Program-made: the position numbers and the translations under genes | Notes under the pieces: model-generated | The model's database searches: none | What the model was told of the DNA's origin: nothing | The model's input: only the letters and a program-made list of their open reading frames with translations | Shown: positions 26,484 to 33,209 of the stretch, piece after piece | Position numbering within the stretch: the stretch's first letter is position 1 | Layout of the letters: each line of letters begins with the position of its first letter | Source: UBA8514 sp034933685 | GTDB taxonomy: Bacteria; Bacillota; Clostridia; Lachnospirales; Anaerotignaceae | Direction of reading: 5' to 3' | Length of the DNA: 64,000 nt | NCBI GenBank assembly: GCA_034933685.1 | Contig: JAYFNB010000035.1 | Location: 1 to 64,000, forward strand

Positions 26484-26975
26484 ATGCGTGAAGGAAATAT
26501 ATATTTGTATTATGGCGGTGGCAAAGGAAAAACTACCCTTGCTATAGGTCAGGGTATGAGGGCTGTAAGCGAAGGGCTTTCAGTTGTTATGGTGCAGTTT
26601 TTGGATTACAATAACAATAAGGAATATTTAACCCTTAAGCGAATGGAACCCGAGTTTAGAGCATTTAGGTTTGAAAAACGGCGTGAAAGCCTAGAAAAAG
26701 CCGATGAGAATGAAATTAGAAATGAAATCAATTTGGCATTTAACTTCAGCAAAAAAATATTGGAAACAGGCGAAAGCGAAATGCTGATACTAGACGGTGT
26801 TATTGATGCTGTTGCAAACGGCTTAATTAATGAAGCAGAGTTGGTTGATGTACTTCAAAAACGAAGCAGTTATATGGACATAATTATTACAGGAAGTAAA
26901 CTATGCCCATTGGTGGCAGAATGTGCAGATTATATTTACAGCATAAATAAAGAGAAAACTCCGTTGGAGGAATAA
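26484..26975 (+). CDS. Cob(I)yrinic acid a,c-diamide adenosyltransferase (CobA/CobO/BtuR-type)
   Basis: A 163-residue P-loop enzyme of the CobA/BtuR family that adenosylates corrinoids with ATP. The Walker A motif is GGGKGKTTLAIGQG at the N-terminus. MVQFLDYNN and the Walker-B-like EMLILDGVIDAV strand follow. ATG at 26484 is chosen because GAGG lies eight bases before it; the GTG at 26475 overlaps that site. It is slightly shorter than usual (about 170-200), lacking an N-terminal extension. No other cobalamin gene is close, so a salvage role is likely. Confidence 0.85.
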   Translation: MREGNIYLYYGGGKGKTTLAIGQGMRAVSEGLSVVMVQFLDYNNNKEYLTLKRMEPEFRAFRFEKRRESLEKADENEIRNEINLAFNFSKKILETGESEMLILDGVIDAVANGLINEAELVDVLQKRSSYMDIIITGSKLCPLVAECADYIYSINKEKTPLEE

Positions 26976-26977
26976 AT

Positions 26978-27013
26978 AAAAAGAGCATTGGAATTTATCC
27001 AATGCTCTTTTTT
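26978..27013. terminator. Bidirectional terminator between cobO-like gene and dapB
   Basis: AAAAAGAGCATTGG and CCAATGCTCTTTTTT form a perfect long stem with a seven-base loop, flanked by A run and T run. It serves both convergent transcripts. Confidence 0.9.
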
Positions 27014-27018
27014 ATTTA

Positions 27019-27768
27019 TTACATTACATTTTTCATTGAATAGAAGCCTGCTGGCTTGCCAGCCAAGTATTTGGCAGCTTTAACAGCTCCTACAGCAAAT
27101 ATCTCTTTGCTTATTGCAAGGTGGCTTATAGTAACAACCTCGTCTTTACCTGCAAATACAACATCGTGTTCACCTGAAATTGTGCCACCACGAAGGGCAT
27201 GTATGCCTATCTCATGTCTTTCACGTTTTTTCATTACCTGCGAACGGTCATAAACGTAATGCATTTTGTTGTCAAGCGCCTCGTTAATTGAGTCGGCAAT
27301 GGCAAGGGCAGTGCCGCTTGGGGCATCAATTTTTTGGTTATGGTGCTTTTCAACTATTTCAATATCAAAGCCAGAGTCAAAAAGAACATCTGCTGCTTTT
27401 TGAACAAGAGAAAGAATTAAGTTTACCCCAACAGACATATTTGCACTTTTAAGCACAGCAACATCTGCAGATACAGCCTTAACTTCTTCATCAAGTTCAG
27501 CAGAAAAGCCTGTTGTGCAAAGAACCACAGGAATTTGCTTTGCTTTTGAAAAGGCTAAAAGGTTAGGAATAGCTGATGCAGTTGAAAAATCTATAATTAC
27601 ATCTGCGACTACATCACACTGCTGTGGCGTAGCAAATACAGGGTAATCTGCTTGCGGTGTACTTGGGTCAATTCCAGCTACAATTTTGCAGTTCTCATCG
27701 CCTGATACTATACTTTCAACTACTTTACCCATTTTACCGCCACAACCGTGAAGAATAATGTTTGTCAT
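27019..27768 (-). CDS. dapB: 4-Hydroxy-tetrahydrodipicolinate reductase
   Basis: The 249-residue enzyme reduces the DapA product to tetrahydrodipicolinate with NAD(P)H, on the path to diaminopimelate, lysine and spore dipicolinate. Visible are the N-terminal Rossmann motif HGCGGKMGKVV, DFSTASAI, TTGFS, and the catalytic EKHHNQKIDAPSGTALAIAD. RHEIGIHALRGGTISGEHDV is also typical. It is last in the asd-dapA-dapB operon and ends at a bidirectional terminator. Confidence 0.96.
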   Translation of the reverse strand: MTNIILHGCGGKMGKVVESIVSGDENCKIVAGIDPSTPQADYPVFATPQQCDVVADVIIDFSTASAIPNLLAFSKAKQIPVVLCTTGFSAELDEEVKAVSADVAVLKSANMSVGVNLILSLVQKAADVLFDSGFDIEIVEKHHNQKIDAPSGTALAIADSINEALDNKMHYVYDRSQVMKKRERHEIGIHALRGGTISGEHDVVFAGKDEVVTISHLAISKEIFAVGAVKAAKYLAGKPAGFYSMKNVM

Positions 27769-27858
27769 AAGTTTTTATACCTTTCTTTTGTATGTGTACT
27801 ACAGTTCTATGTTAATTGCCAATAAATAGTTTGCTCCAGTTATATGGCTTTATGTATT

Positions 27859-28743
27859 TTATTTAATTAAGCTATGTTTATTCATTGCGTCTTTAAGTTT
27901 TTCAAGGTTAGCCTCCTCCATAGGGAAAAGAGGTGCAACAGTTGGGCCTGCATTAAAGCCCATAAGGTTTACAGCAGCCTTAACAGGCACAGGGTTAACC
28001 TCTATAAAAAGCGTGTTTGCCATTGTAAGTGTATCAAGGAAAAGCTTGCGGCTGCCTGCAATATCACCGTCAAAGAATTTTTGGCAGATTTCATGAGTCG
28101 TCTTTGGCATTATGTTTGCAAGCACAGATATAACACCTTTTGCGCCTATAGCAAGCATTGGAAGTGTCTGGTCATCGTTGCCAGAGTAAATATCAAAATC
28201 AGGTCCGCAAAGCTCAGCAATTTGGGCAACCTGTGAAAGGTCACCGCTTGCTTCCTTAACGGCAACAATATTTTTAATTTTTGAAAGGGCAAGCACAGTA
28301 CTCGGTGTAATATTAACACCAGTGCGTGCTGCCACGCTATAAAGGATTATAGGAATATTTACGTTCTCAGCAATGGCTGTATAGTGCTGTATAAGACCTT
28401 TTTGAGTTGTTTTGTTGTAGTATGGCGTAACAATAAGAAGGCCATCAGCACCTTGCGCCTCAGCACCTTGCGCAAGCTCAATTGCATGGCTTGTTACGTT
28501 GCTTCCTGCACCTGCAATTACTGGCACACGTTTGTTTACTACGTCAACAGTAAATTTGATTACTTTAAATTGGTCTTCATCGCTAAGAACTGAAACCTCG
28601 CCAGTTGTACCCGCAATAACGATAGCATCTGTACCGTTTGCAAGCTGAAACTCTATAAGCTCTTTTAATGTATCATAGTTTACTGTTTTGTCCTCATTAA
28701 ATGGTGTTACAATAGCTACTGCTGAACCTGTGAAAATAGACAT
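27859..28743 (-). CDS. dapA: 4-Hydroxy-tetrahydrodipicolinate synthase
   Basis: The 294-residue TIM-barrel aldolase condenses pyruvate with aspartate semialdehyde. It has AGTTGEVSVLSDEDQ, the active-site Tyr in TPYYNK, the Schiff-base Lys in VAVKEASGD, and SGNDDQTLPMLAIGAKGVISV. The usual YNVPSRTG reads YSVAARTG here, keeping the substrate-binding Arg. AGAAGGGAG precedes the ATG. Second gene of the operon. Confidence 0.96.
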   Translation of the reverse strand: MSIFTGSAVAIVTPFNEDKTVNYDTLKELIEFQLANGTDAIVIAGTTGEVSVLSDEDQFKVIKFTVDVVNKRVPVIAGAGSNVTSHAIELAQGAEAQGADGLLIVTPYYNKTTQKGLIQHYTAIAENVNIPIILYSVAARTGVNITPSTVLALSKIKNIVAVKEASGDLSQVAQIAELCGPDFDIYSGNDDQTLPMLAIGAKGVISVLANIMPKTTHEICQKFFDGDIAGSRKLFLDTLTMANTLFIEVNPVPVKAAVNLMGFNAGPTVAPLFPMEEANLEKLKDAMNKHSLIK

Positions 28744-28779
28744 ATTAAGCTCCCTTCTGATTATAAAACCTTTTAGTTT

Positions 28780-29775
28780 CTACTGCATGGCTGCGATAAG
28801 CAATTCTGCAATCTGCACTGCGTTTGTTGCCGCGCCTTTACGGATATTGTCTGCGACAACCCAAATGTTAATGCCATTGTCAACGCTTTCATCACGACGA
28901 ATTCTTCCAATAAATACTTCGTCTTTACCGGCCGCATTAAGTGCAAGTGGATATACATTGTTTTTAACATCGTCTTCAATTACAAGGCCTGGTGCCGATG
29001 CTAAGGTCGATACAAGCTCGCTCATATCAAAGCTGTTTTCAAATTCAACGTTAATAGACTCGCTGTGGCTGTCAAAAACAGGCACACGAACAGTTGTTGC
29101 TGTAACTTTCATTTCGTCGTTGTGCAAAATTTTTCTCGTTTCCCAAATCATTTTCATTTCTTCTTTGGTGTAACCGTTTTCCAAAAATACATCTATATGT
29201 GGAAGGCAGTTGTTGGCAATTTGGTGTGGGAATTTTTTTGGAGCTTCGCCTTTTAATCCATCTTCAAGATCTTTCCAACCAGCAACGCCTGCACCTGAAA
29301 CGGCTTGGTAAGTAGAGTATACAACTCTTTTAATTTTATATTTTTCATCAAGCGGTTTTAGTGCAACCATAGCTTGAATTGTTGAGCAGTTAGGGTTTGC
29401 AATAATACCCTTGTTCCAGCTTATGTCTTCTGGATTTACTTCAGGCACTACAAGGGGAACTGTAGGGTCCATTCTCCACTGAGCAGAGTTATCTACAACT
29501 ACGCAGCCGTGTGCCGCTGCTATTGGTGCAAATTTTGCACTTGTGCCGCCGCCGGCAGAGAAAAGAGCAATATCGATGGGTTTATCAAATGAATTTTCTG
29601 TAAGTTCTTCAACGGTGTATTCTTTGCCCATAAAATTAAGTTTCTCACCTGCAGAACGTGCTGAAGCCATTACATAAAAGTTTTCAATAGGAAGATTTCT
29701 TTCCTCCAGAACTTTAAGGAAAGTTCTGCCAACCATACCTGTTGCTCCCACAACGGCTAAGTTTACTTTTTTCAT
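28780..29775 (-). CDS. asd: Aspartate-semialdehyde dehydrogenase
   Basis: The 331-residue NADPH enzyme makes aspartate semialdehyde from aspartyl phosphate. The N-terminal VVGATGMVGRTFLKVLEE binds the cofactor; the catalytic Cys is in IIANPNCSTIQ near residue 128, and the His in the C-terminal domain lies in VPVFDSHSES. It is first in the asd-dapA-dapB operon, behind AGGAG and a lysine riboswitch, so the branch to lysine is shut when lysine is abundant. Confidence 0.96.
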   Translation of the reverse strand: MKKVNLAVVGATGMVGRTFLKVLEERNLPIENFYVMASARSAGEKLNFMGKEYTVEELTENSFDKPIDIALFSAGGGTSAKFAPIAAAHGCVVVDNSAQWRMDPTVPLVVPEVNPEDISWNKGIIANPNCSTIQAMVALKPLDEKYKIKRVVYSTYQAVSGAGVAGWKDLEDGLKGEAPKKFPHQIANNCLPHIDVFLENGYTKEEMKMIWETRKILHNDEMKVTATTVRVPVFDSHSESINVEFENSFDMSELVSTLASAPGLVIEDDVKNNVYPLALNAAGKDEVFIGRIRRDESVDNGINIWVVADNIRKGAATNAVQIAELLIAAMQ

Positions 29776-29846
29776 AAATATATCACTCCTGTTTTAAAAT
29801 ATATAGCTTAAAGATAGCTTATGATATTATTAGCTTTTGATGGTAC

Positions 29847-29870
29847 AAAAAAACCGGTGCAAGCACCGGC
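29847..29870 (-). terminator. Riboswitch-controlled terminator upstream of asd
   Basis: On the minus strand GCCGGTG and CACCGGT pair around a short CTTG loop and are followed by seven T. It is the expression platform downstream of the lysine riboswitch and about 70 bases before the asd start. Confidence 0.85.
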
Positions 29871-29932
29871 TAAATTTAACAAAATAGGAACAGCAATAAA
29901 TAGAACAAGGCTGTTATTTATGTTGATAAACT

Positions 29933-30103
29933 TAGTAGCGCTCCATCAAAAAACATTGATGACAGTCATTAGGCTATTAACCGTAACAACCAGACCGAAA
30001 GTTCCAGGGACTTTTCAAATCTTCGGCACCGTTCCCTTTTAATATATGTCTATTGCACCTGATTGCATCCATATATTTACTGATGAAAAATGCACCTCTA
30101 CCT
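29933..30103 (-). ncRNA. Lysine riboswitch (L box)
   Basis: The minus-strand leader of asd contains the conserved L-box segments in order: AGAGGTGC at the 5' end, GGGAACGGTGCCGAAG, the TCGG-CTGG arm, GACTGTCATC, and closing GGAGCGCTACT. Spacing and order match the five-way junction of lysine riboswitches such as that of B. subtilis lysC. The terminator at 29847-29870 follows, so bound lysine is expected to stop transcription before asd-dapA-dapB. A 73-residue plus-strand ORF over this region is chance. Confidence 0.92.
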
Positions 30104-30112
30104 ATATAAACC

Positions 30113-30141
30113 ATAGTATCACTAAAATTATGCAGTGTCAA
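30113..30141 (-). promoter_or_regulatory. Promoter of the lysine riboswitch and asd operon
   Basis: On the minus strand TTGACA (30141-30136), 17 bases and TACTAT (30118-30113) lie just upstream of the riboswitch 5' end. The -35 is half of a perfect inverted repeat TGTCAAA-CCC-TTTGACA at 30136-30152, so a divergent TTGACA faces the spore gene. Confidence 0.8.
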
Positions 30142-30251
30142 ACCCTTTGACAAATATTTTAGAATTTAACTTAAAAAAGCATAAAAATCCTTTGAAAAGG
30201 CAACTTTATATATATCTACTAAGGCAAAGTTAGTTAAAGGAGGCAATTATA

Positions 30252-30464
30252 TTGGGTAAAAATGAAGAGGTTTTGAATATGCTTACAGAAGAAGATAAAG
30301 CAAAATATGAAATTGCTGAGGAACTTGGTCTTTTGGACAAGGTAAGGGCAGGCGGATGGAAGAGCCTTACAGCTAAAGAAAGCGGTAAAATAGGCGGAAT
30401 TATAGCCTCACGAAAAAGCAAAAAAGGAAAAAATAAAAATAATGAAAAAGTTGTTGACAAATGA
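30252..30464 (+). CDS. Small acid-soluble spore protein, alpha/beta type
   Basis: A 70-residue DNA-coating spore protein. The core KYEIAEELGLLDKV, then WKSLTAKESGKIGG matches the alpha/beta SASP signature (helix, GPR-cleavage-region-like acidic segment, and the second G-rich helix); the tail is very basic (RKSKKGKNKNN). It protects spore DNA. The start is a TTG behind a perfect AAAGGAGG eight bases away. The -35 of the tRNA promoter lies inside its last codons. Confidence 0.85.
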   Translation: MGKNEEVLNMLTEEDKAKYEIAEELGLLDKVRAGGWKSLTAKESGKIGGIIASRKSKKGKNKNNEKVVDK

Positions 30465-30482
30465 AGGTAGAAAGTGTATTAT
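30454..30482 (+). promoter_or_regulatory. Promoter of the tRNA cluster
   Basis: TTGACA at 30454-30459 (overlapping the end of the spore protein gene), 17 bases, TATTAT at 30477-30482; the first tRNA begins 42 bases later. Confidence 0.7.
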
Positions 30483-30523
30483 ATTAAATGTTCGCAGCAC
30501 AAGTTGCTGTGTGGCGGAAATGT

Positions 30524-30612
30524 GGAGAGGTGTCCGAGTGGTTTAAGGAGCTGGTCTTGAAAACCAGTGACTCCGCAAGGGGCCGTGGGTTCGAATCCCA
30601 CCCTCTCCGCCA
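30524..30612 (+). tRNA. tRNA-Ser (UGA)
   Basis: 89 bases with acceptor GGAGAGG/CCTCTCC, anticodon stem CTGGT/ACCAG around CTTGAAA (anticodon TGA), a long variable arm, T arm GTGGG-TTCGAAT-CCCAC, discriminator G and an encoded CCA. Confidence 0.97.
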
Positions 30613-30637
30613 CTTTTTTTATTTGGTAGAGCCTTGA

Positions 30638-30726
30638 GGAGAAGTACCCAAGTGGTTGAAGGGGTTCGCCTGGAAAGCGGATAGGTCGTTAATAGCGGCG
30701 CATGGGTTCAAATCCCATCTTCTCCG
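30638..30726 (+). tRNA. tRNA-Ser (GGA)
   Basis: Acceptor GGAGAAG/CTTCTCC, anticodon loop CTGGAAA (anticodon GGA), long class II variable arm, T loop TTCAAAT. The 3' CCA is not encoded (G then TTT), unlike the neighbouring tRNA-Ser. Confidence 0.96.
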
Positions 30727-30775
30727 TTTATTTAATTAAACGGATTACCAAAAATACATAGTAATTCAGTATTAA

Positions 30776-30848
30776 AGGGGTATAGTTCAGTTGGTAGAAC
30801 GTTGGTCTCCAAAACCAAATGTCGAGGGTTCAAGTCCTTCTGCCCCTG
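30776..30848 (+). tRNA. tRNA-Trp (CCA)
   Basis: 73 bases, acceptor AGGGGTA/TGCCCCT with one G-U pair, anticodon stem TTGGT/ACCAA around CTCCAAA (anticodon CCA), T loop TTCAAGT. CCA is not encoded. Its 3' end is the likely integration site of the prophage that begins just beyond it. Confidence 0.97.
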
Positions 30849-30850
30849 TT
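30822..30850. other. Putative attachment site (attL) at the tRNA-Trp 3' end
   Basis: The integrase gene ends 135 bases from the tRNA-Trp 3' end, with its C-terminus facing the tRNA, the usual arrangement for tRNA-integrating phages. The exact core is not defined because the right end of the prophage is outside the window; the T arm and acceptor 3' strand are the expected core. Confidence 0.5.
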
Positions 30851-30855
30851 AGTTG

Positions 30856-30897
30856 AAAGCCTTGTAAACACTGCGTTTGCAAGGCTTTTTTCTTTTT
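30856..30897 (+). terminator. Terminator after the tRNA cluster
   Basis: AAAGCCTTG-AAAC pairs with GTTT-CAAGGCTTT and TTTTTT follows. It ends the tRNA transcript. It lies on the prophage side of the tRNA, so it either belongs to the attachment region or came with the phage. Confidence 0.85.
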
Positions 30898-30919
30898 GTA
30901 ATTATGCCATTTAATAAGT

Positions 30920-30940
30920 TTTGGTCATTGTTTGGTCATT
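30920..30940. repeat. Direct repeat beside the integrase end
   Basis: TTTGGTCATT occurs at 30920-30929 and 30931-30940, 11 bases apart, between the tRNA and the integrase. Such short repeats next to attachment sites often bind the integrase N-terminal domain; this is inference. Confidence 0.4.
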
Positions 30941-30946
30941 ATCGAA

Positions 30947-30979
30947 AAAAAGCACTTCAAAATTAATTGAAGTGCTTTT
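30947..30979 (-). terminator. Terminator of the integrase gene
   Basis: AAAAGCACTTCAA and TTGAAGTGCTTTT form a perfect stem around six bases, with T on the minus-strand side, directly after the integrase stop. Confidence 0.85.
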
Positions 30980-30982
30980 GTA

Positions 30983-32356
30983 CTAATTCGGTTTTTTATT
31001 TAATAAGTCCTGCAATATATCAGCGGCTTGTTCATCGGCTGACTGTATAGCATGGGCATATATTCTTGTTGTTGTGGATGCATTGGAATGACCTAACCTT
31101 TTGGCTACTGTTGTTACATTTACACCGTTCATAATCATTAGGCTTGCATTTGTATGACGAAGCGAATGTATTGTTACATCAGGCAAGTCATGCTTTTTTA
31201 GAAATTTTGGGAACCATGCTGTCAATGTATCAGGGTGTATTGGTCTTCCGTTCCACTGGGTAAATATAAAATCTCCATTTTCCCATTGGTCACCAACTTT
31301 TATTCTTTCTTTGTTTTGTTCGACTTTATGTTTCTTTAATAACTTGAAACAAATATCGGCGACTTTTATAATCCTTTTAGACTGATCGGTCTTTGTTGTA
31401 TCCTCAAAAATTCCTATTTCAGGCAAGTAGAGGATTTCTCTTTGAATATTAATAAGGCATTTGTTAAAATCAATATCAGACCATTTTAAACCGCACAGCT
31501 CGCCCCTACGCATGCCCGTATAAACAAATAGGGTAATTATGGTTTCGTATTGTAGTGGTTCACCTTCAAGGGCTTTAAATAGGTCTGCAACTTGATAATC
31601 CTCTAAGAATCTGCTTTCTTTTTTCTTAACCGATGGTGTCTTAACCCTACTGCATGGGTTAGAGGGAATAACCTGCCACTCTACAGCAGTTTGTAAGATG
31701 GTTGAAATTAACCTGTGATGGTGCTGTATTGTTTGCTGTGACAGCGTTGTTTTGCTTGTATCGGGTGAAAACAAATCATTTAGTTTATATCCTAAAGATG
31801 CAGCTATTGCCTCCGCAGAGGTCAACCTAATTTTAAGGCCTTTACATGCCTGGTTGAATGTTGCCACAGAAAAATTATGATTACTCGCAAGATCCGTTTT
31901 TGTGGAGCCTGATTTCTTCCATAGCATCGTTATATCTTGCTTTGGAATATAGCAAATATCTTCTCGCACACCTTCTTCACCAAGATTTTCATAAAATCTC
32001 ATTAAATGCAAGGGTTGTAATTTTGAAAGCTTTATGTGCCCAATTGCTTTATTTATCCTTGTTAACAATATTTTATAACGTGCCACGGTTTTGGATTTTA
32101 AATTTTTTTCTGCATAATCTCTTAACCATATATCCGTAAATTCTGAAAATTTAATTGAACTGTTTAGAAATTGACCGTTTTTGCAATCTTCTTCAAATAG
32201 AACAGACTGCCTTTGCAGTTCCTTTGTAATTTGCTTTTCTGTTAAGCCTTCATCAGGTGTCCAAGTTCTTGATTTAATTATTTGTACACCTTTTGTGTCA
32301 TATCCACAGGATACTTTTATTCTATAACTTTTCCCACGCTTTGTTACGTTGGCCAT
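30983..32356 (-). CDS. Phage integrase (tyrosine recombinase) with inserted HTH segment
   Basis: A 457-residue tyrosine recombinase. The N-terminus (1-45) is an AP2-like arm-binding domain, followed by a SAM-like core-binding domain that begins near 65 (FSEFTDIWLRDYAEKNLKS). An insert at about 136-200 (DLASNHNFSVATFNQACKG, then TSAEAIAASLGYKLNDLF) looks like a Cro/CI-type helix-turn-helix. The catalytic domain (about 255-450) has Arg283, His397-x-x-Arg400 (HSLRHTNAS), His423 and nucleophile Tyr433. It integrates and, with an excisionase, excises the prophage; position points to tRNA-Trp as target. AGAGGTGG precedes the ATG. Confidence 0.93.
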   Translation of the reverse strand: MANVTKRGKSYRIKVSCGYDTKGVQIIKSRTWTPDEGLTEKQITKELQRQSVLFEEDCKNGQFLNSSIKFSEFTDIWLRDYAEKNLKSKTVARYKILLTRINKAIGHIKLSKLQPLHLMRFYENLGEEGVREDICYIPKQDITMLWKKSGSTKTDLASNHNFSVATFNQACKGLKIRLTSAEAIAASLGYKLNDLFSPDTSKTTLSQQTIQHHHRLISTILQTAVEWQVIPSNPCSRVKTPSVKKKESRFLEDYQVADLFKALEGEPLQYETIITLFVYTGMRRGELCGLKWSDIDFNKCLINIQREILYLPEIGIFEDTTKTDQSKRIIKVADICFKLLKKHKVEQNKERIKVGDQWENGDFIFTQWNGRPIHPDTLTAWFPKFLKKHDLPDVTIHSLRHTNASLMIMNGVNVTTVAKRLGHSNASTTTRIYAHAIQSADEQAADILQDLLNKKPN

Positions 32357-32374
32357 AAAAAACCACCTCTCTTA

Positions 32375-32403
32375 TATACAAAAGGTGCGGTGTATGATAT
32401 AAT
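32375..32403 (+). promoter_or_regulatory. Plus-strand promoter for a candidate small RNA
   Basis: An extended -10 (TGATATAAT; TATAAT at 32398-32403) with TATACA 17 bases upstream at 32375-32380. It points away from the integrase into an untranslated 80-base stretch ending at a terminator. Confidence 0.55.
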
Positions 32404-32408
32404 TACCA

Positions 32409-32486
32409 TTGTCTAGGTAGTAGGTTATATCATTAACCGCTATTCCTTATGCCCGTGCAGTTTAACTGCATAGGGCTTATTTTTTT
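32409..32486 (+). ncRNA. Candidate small RNA between int and hicB
   Basis: From the promoter at 32375-32403 a transcript of about 75 bases would run through a small hairpin (GGTTA/TAACC with loop TATCAT, 32423-32438) to a terminator (GCCC 32451-32454 and TGCAG with CTGCA and GGGC 32473-32476, then eight T). No start codon with a ribosome site is present. The terminator overlaps the hicB stop codon on the other strand. It shares the layout TTAAC..CT..CCT..GCC-hairpin-T run with the unit at 34406-34482. Confidence 0.5.
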
Positions 32487-32877
32487 ATCTGCATTTTTCA
32501 AGCAAAGCTTCTTGAAGAACTTGTGAAAAATTAATGTTTTTTGCTACGGCTTCTTCGTTAAGCCATTGTGGAATTGTTAAAGTTTTTTTAACAGCCTTGT
32601 TATTATTTTTCTTTAAATAAGATAACATATCAAATTCAATAACAACAACAAATTGACCGCTTTCAACTGTAAGTTCATTTGGTAAAGATGGTTGTGGCAC
32701 AGGTCTTTTTTCTTCCTGCAGATAGGTAAGCATAAGACCTAAAGCATCTACTGCCATTTCATAAGCATCATCAATGTTATCGCCTTGAGTGAAGCAGCCG
32801 TTTACATCTGGAAATGAAACAGAAAAACCGCCGTTTTCCTCAGGGGTAAATATGGCTGGATAAAATAATTTTTTCAT
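32485..32877 (-). CDS. hicB: HicB-family antitoxin
   Basis: A 130-residue antitoxin. Residues 1-75 have the partial RNase-H-like HicB fold (YPAIFTPEENGGFSVSFPDV, then GCFTQGDNIDDAYEMAVDAL), and the C-terminus (about 92-130; KKTLTIPQWLNEEA) is a ribbon-helix-helix DNA-binding segment. It neutralises HicA and represses the operon. It is second in the operon, 41 bases after hicA, the usual toxin-first order. The operon operator lies in the promoter at 33138-33166. Confidence 0.9.
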   Translation of the reverse strand: MKKLFYPAIFTPEENGGFSVSFPDVNGCFTQGDNIDDAYEMAVDALGLMLTYLQEEKRPVPQPSLPNELTVESGQFVVVIEFDMLSYLKKNNNKAVKKTLTIPQWLNEEAVAKNINFSQVLQEALLEKCR

Positions 32878-32918
32878 ATATGAACACTCCTTTATAATAA
32901 TAGCAGAGAACAGGGGGC

Positions 32919-33107
32919 TTATTTAAGCCCCGCTTGCTTTAGAATGTTTTGTTCTGTTCCCTTTTTTAAATCTTTACTATGGTAGGGGACTATTGCTATC
33001 TTGCCAGTTTCTTTGTTTTCAAACACTTTGTGCGAACCATTTTGTCTAACTTCTTCAAAACCATTTGCTTTAAGTAATTTAATCATTTCCTTTGCTGTCA
33101 TTGGCAT
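32919..33107 (-). CDS. hicA: HicA-family toxin (mRNA interferase)
   Basis: A 62-residue dsRBD-like toxin: KEMIKLLKANGFEEVRQNGSHKVF with the catalytic His in GSH (about residue 26), then IVPYHSKDLKKGTEQNILKQAGL. It cleaves mRNA and halts translation when HicB is lost, stabilising the prophage or aborting infection by other phages. The ATG at 33107 has AAAGGAG at eight bases; the frame extends upstream but that site decides the start. Confidence 0.9.
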   Translation of the reverse strand: MPMTAKEMIKLLKANGFEEVRQNGSHKVFENKETGKIAIVPYHSKDLKKGTEQNILKQAGLK

Positions 33108-33137
33108 TTGTTGTGCTCCTTTCCTTACCATAGCTAT

Positions 33138-33166
33138 ATTATAGCACGTGTTAACACGTATGTCAA
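33138..33166 (-). promoter_or_regulatory. hicAB promoter with palindromic operator in the spacer
   Basis: On the minus strand TTGACA (33166-33161) and TATAAT (33143-33138) are perfect consensus with 17 bases between. The spacer holds the perfect 14-bp palindrome ACGTGTTAACACGT (33146-33159). Further TACGTA elements lie at 33173-33189. HicB or HicAB binding here would block polymerase directly. Confidence 0.75.
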
Positions 33167-33209
33167 TATAAAATACGTAGAAATACGTATAAAATGCGAG
33201 GGTTAAATT

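Noticed and set aside
26416..26484. Cobalamin riboswitch ahead of the adenosyltransferase
   Set aside because: The leader is only about 35 bases, too short for an aptamer.
29821..30042. 73-residue plus-strand ORF
   Set aside because: It lies on the lysine riboswitch and its terminator, read in the opposite direction, and has no ribosome site.
32395..32460. Minus-strand mini-ORF as a type I toxin partner of the small RNA
   Set aside because: The short peptides readable there are not hydrophobic and lack ribosome sites; hicB occupies the place of a convergent toxin.
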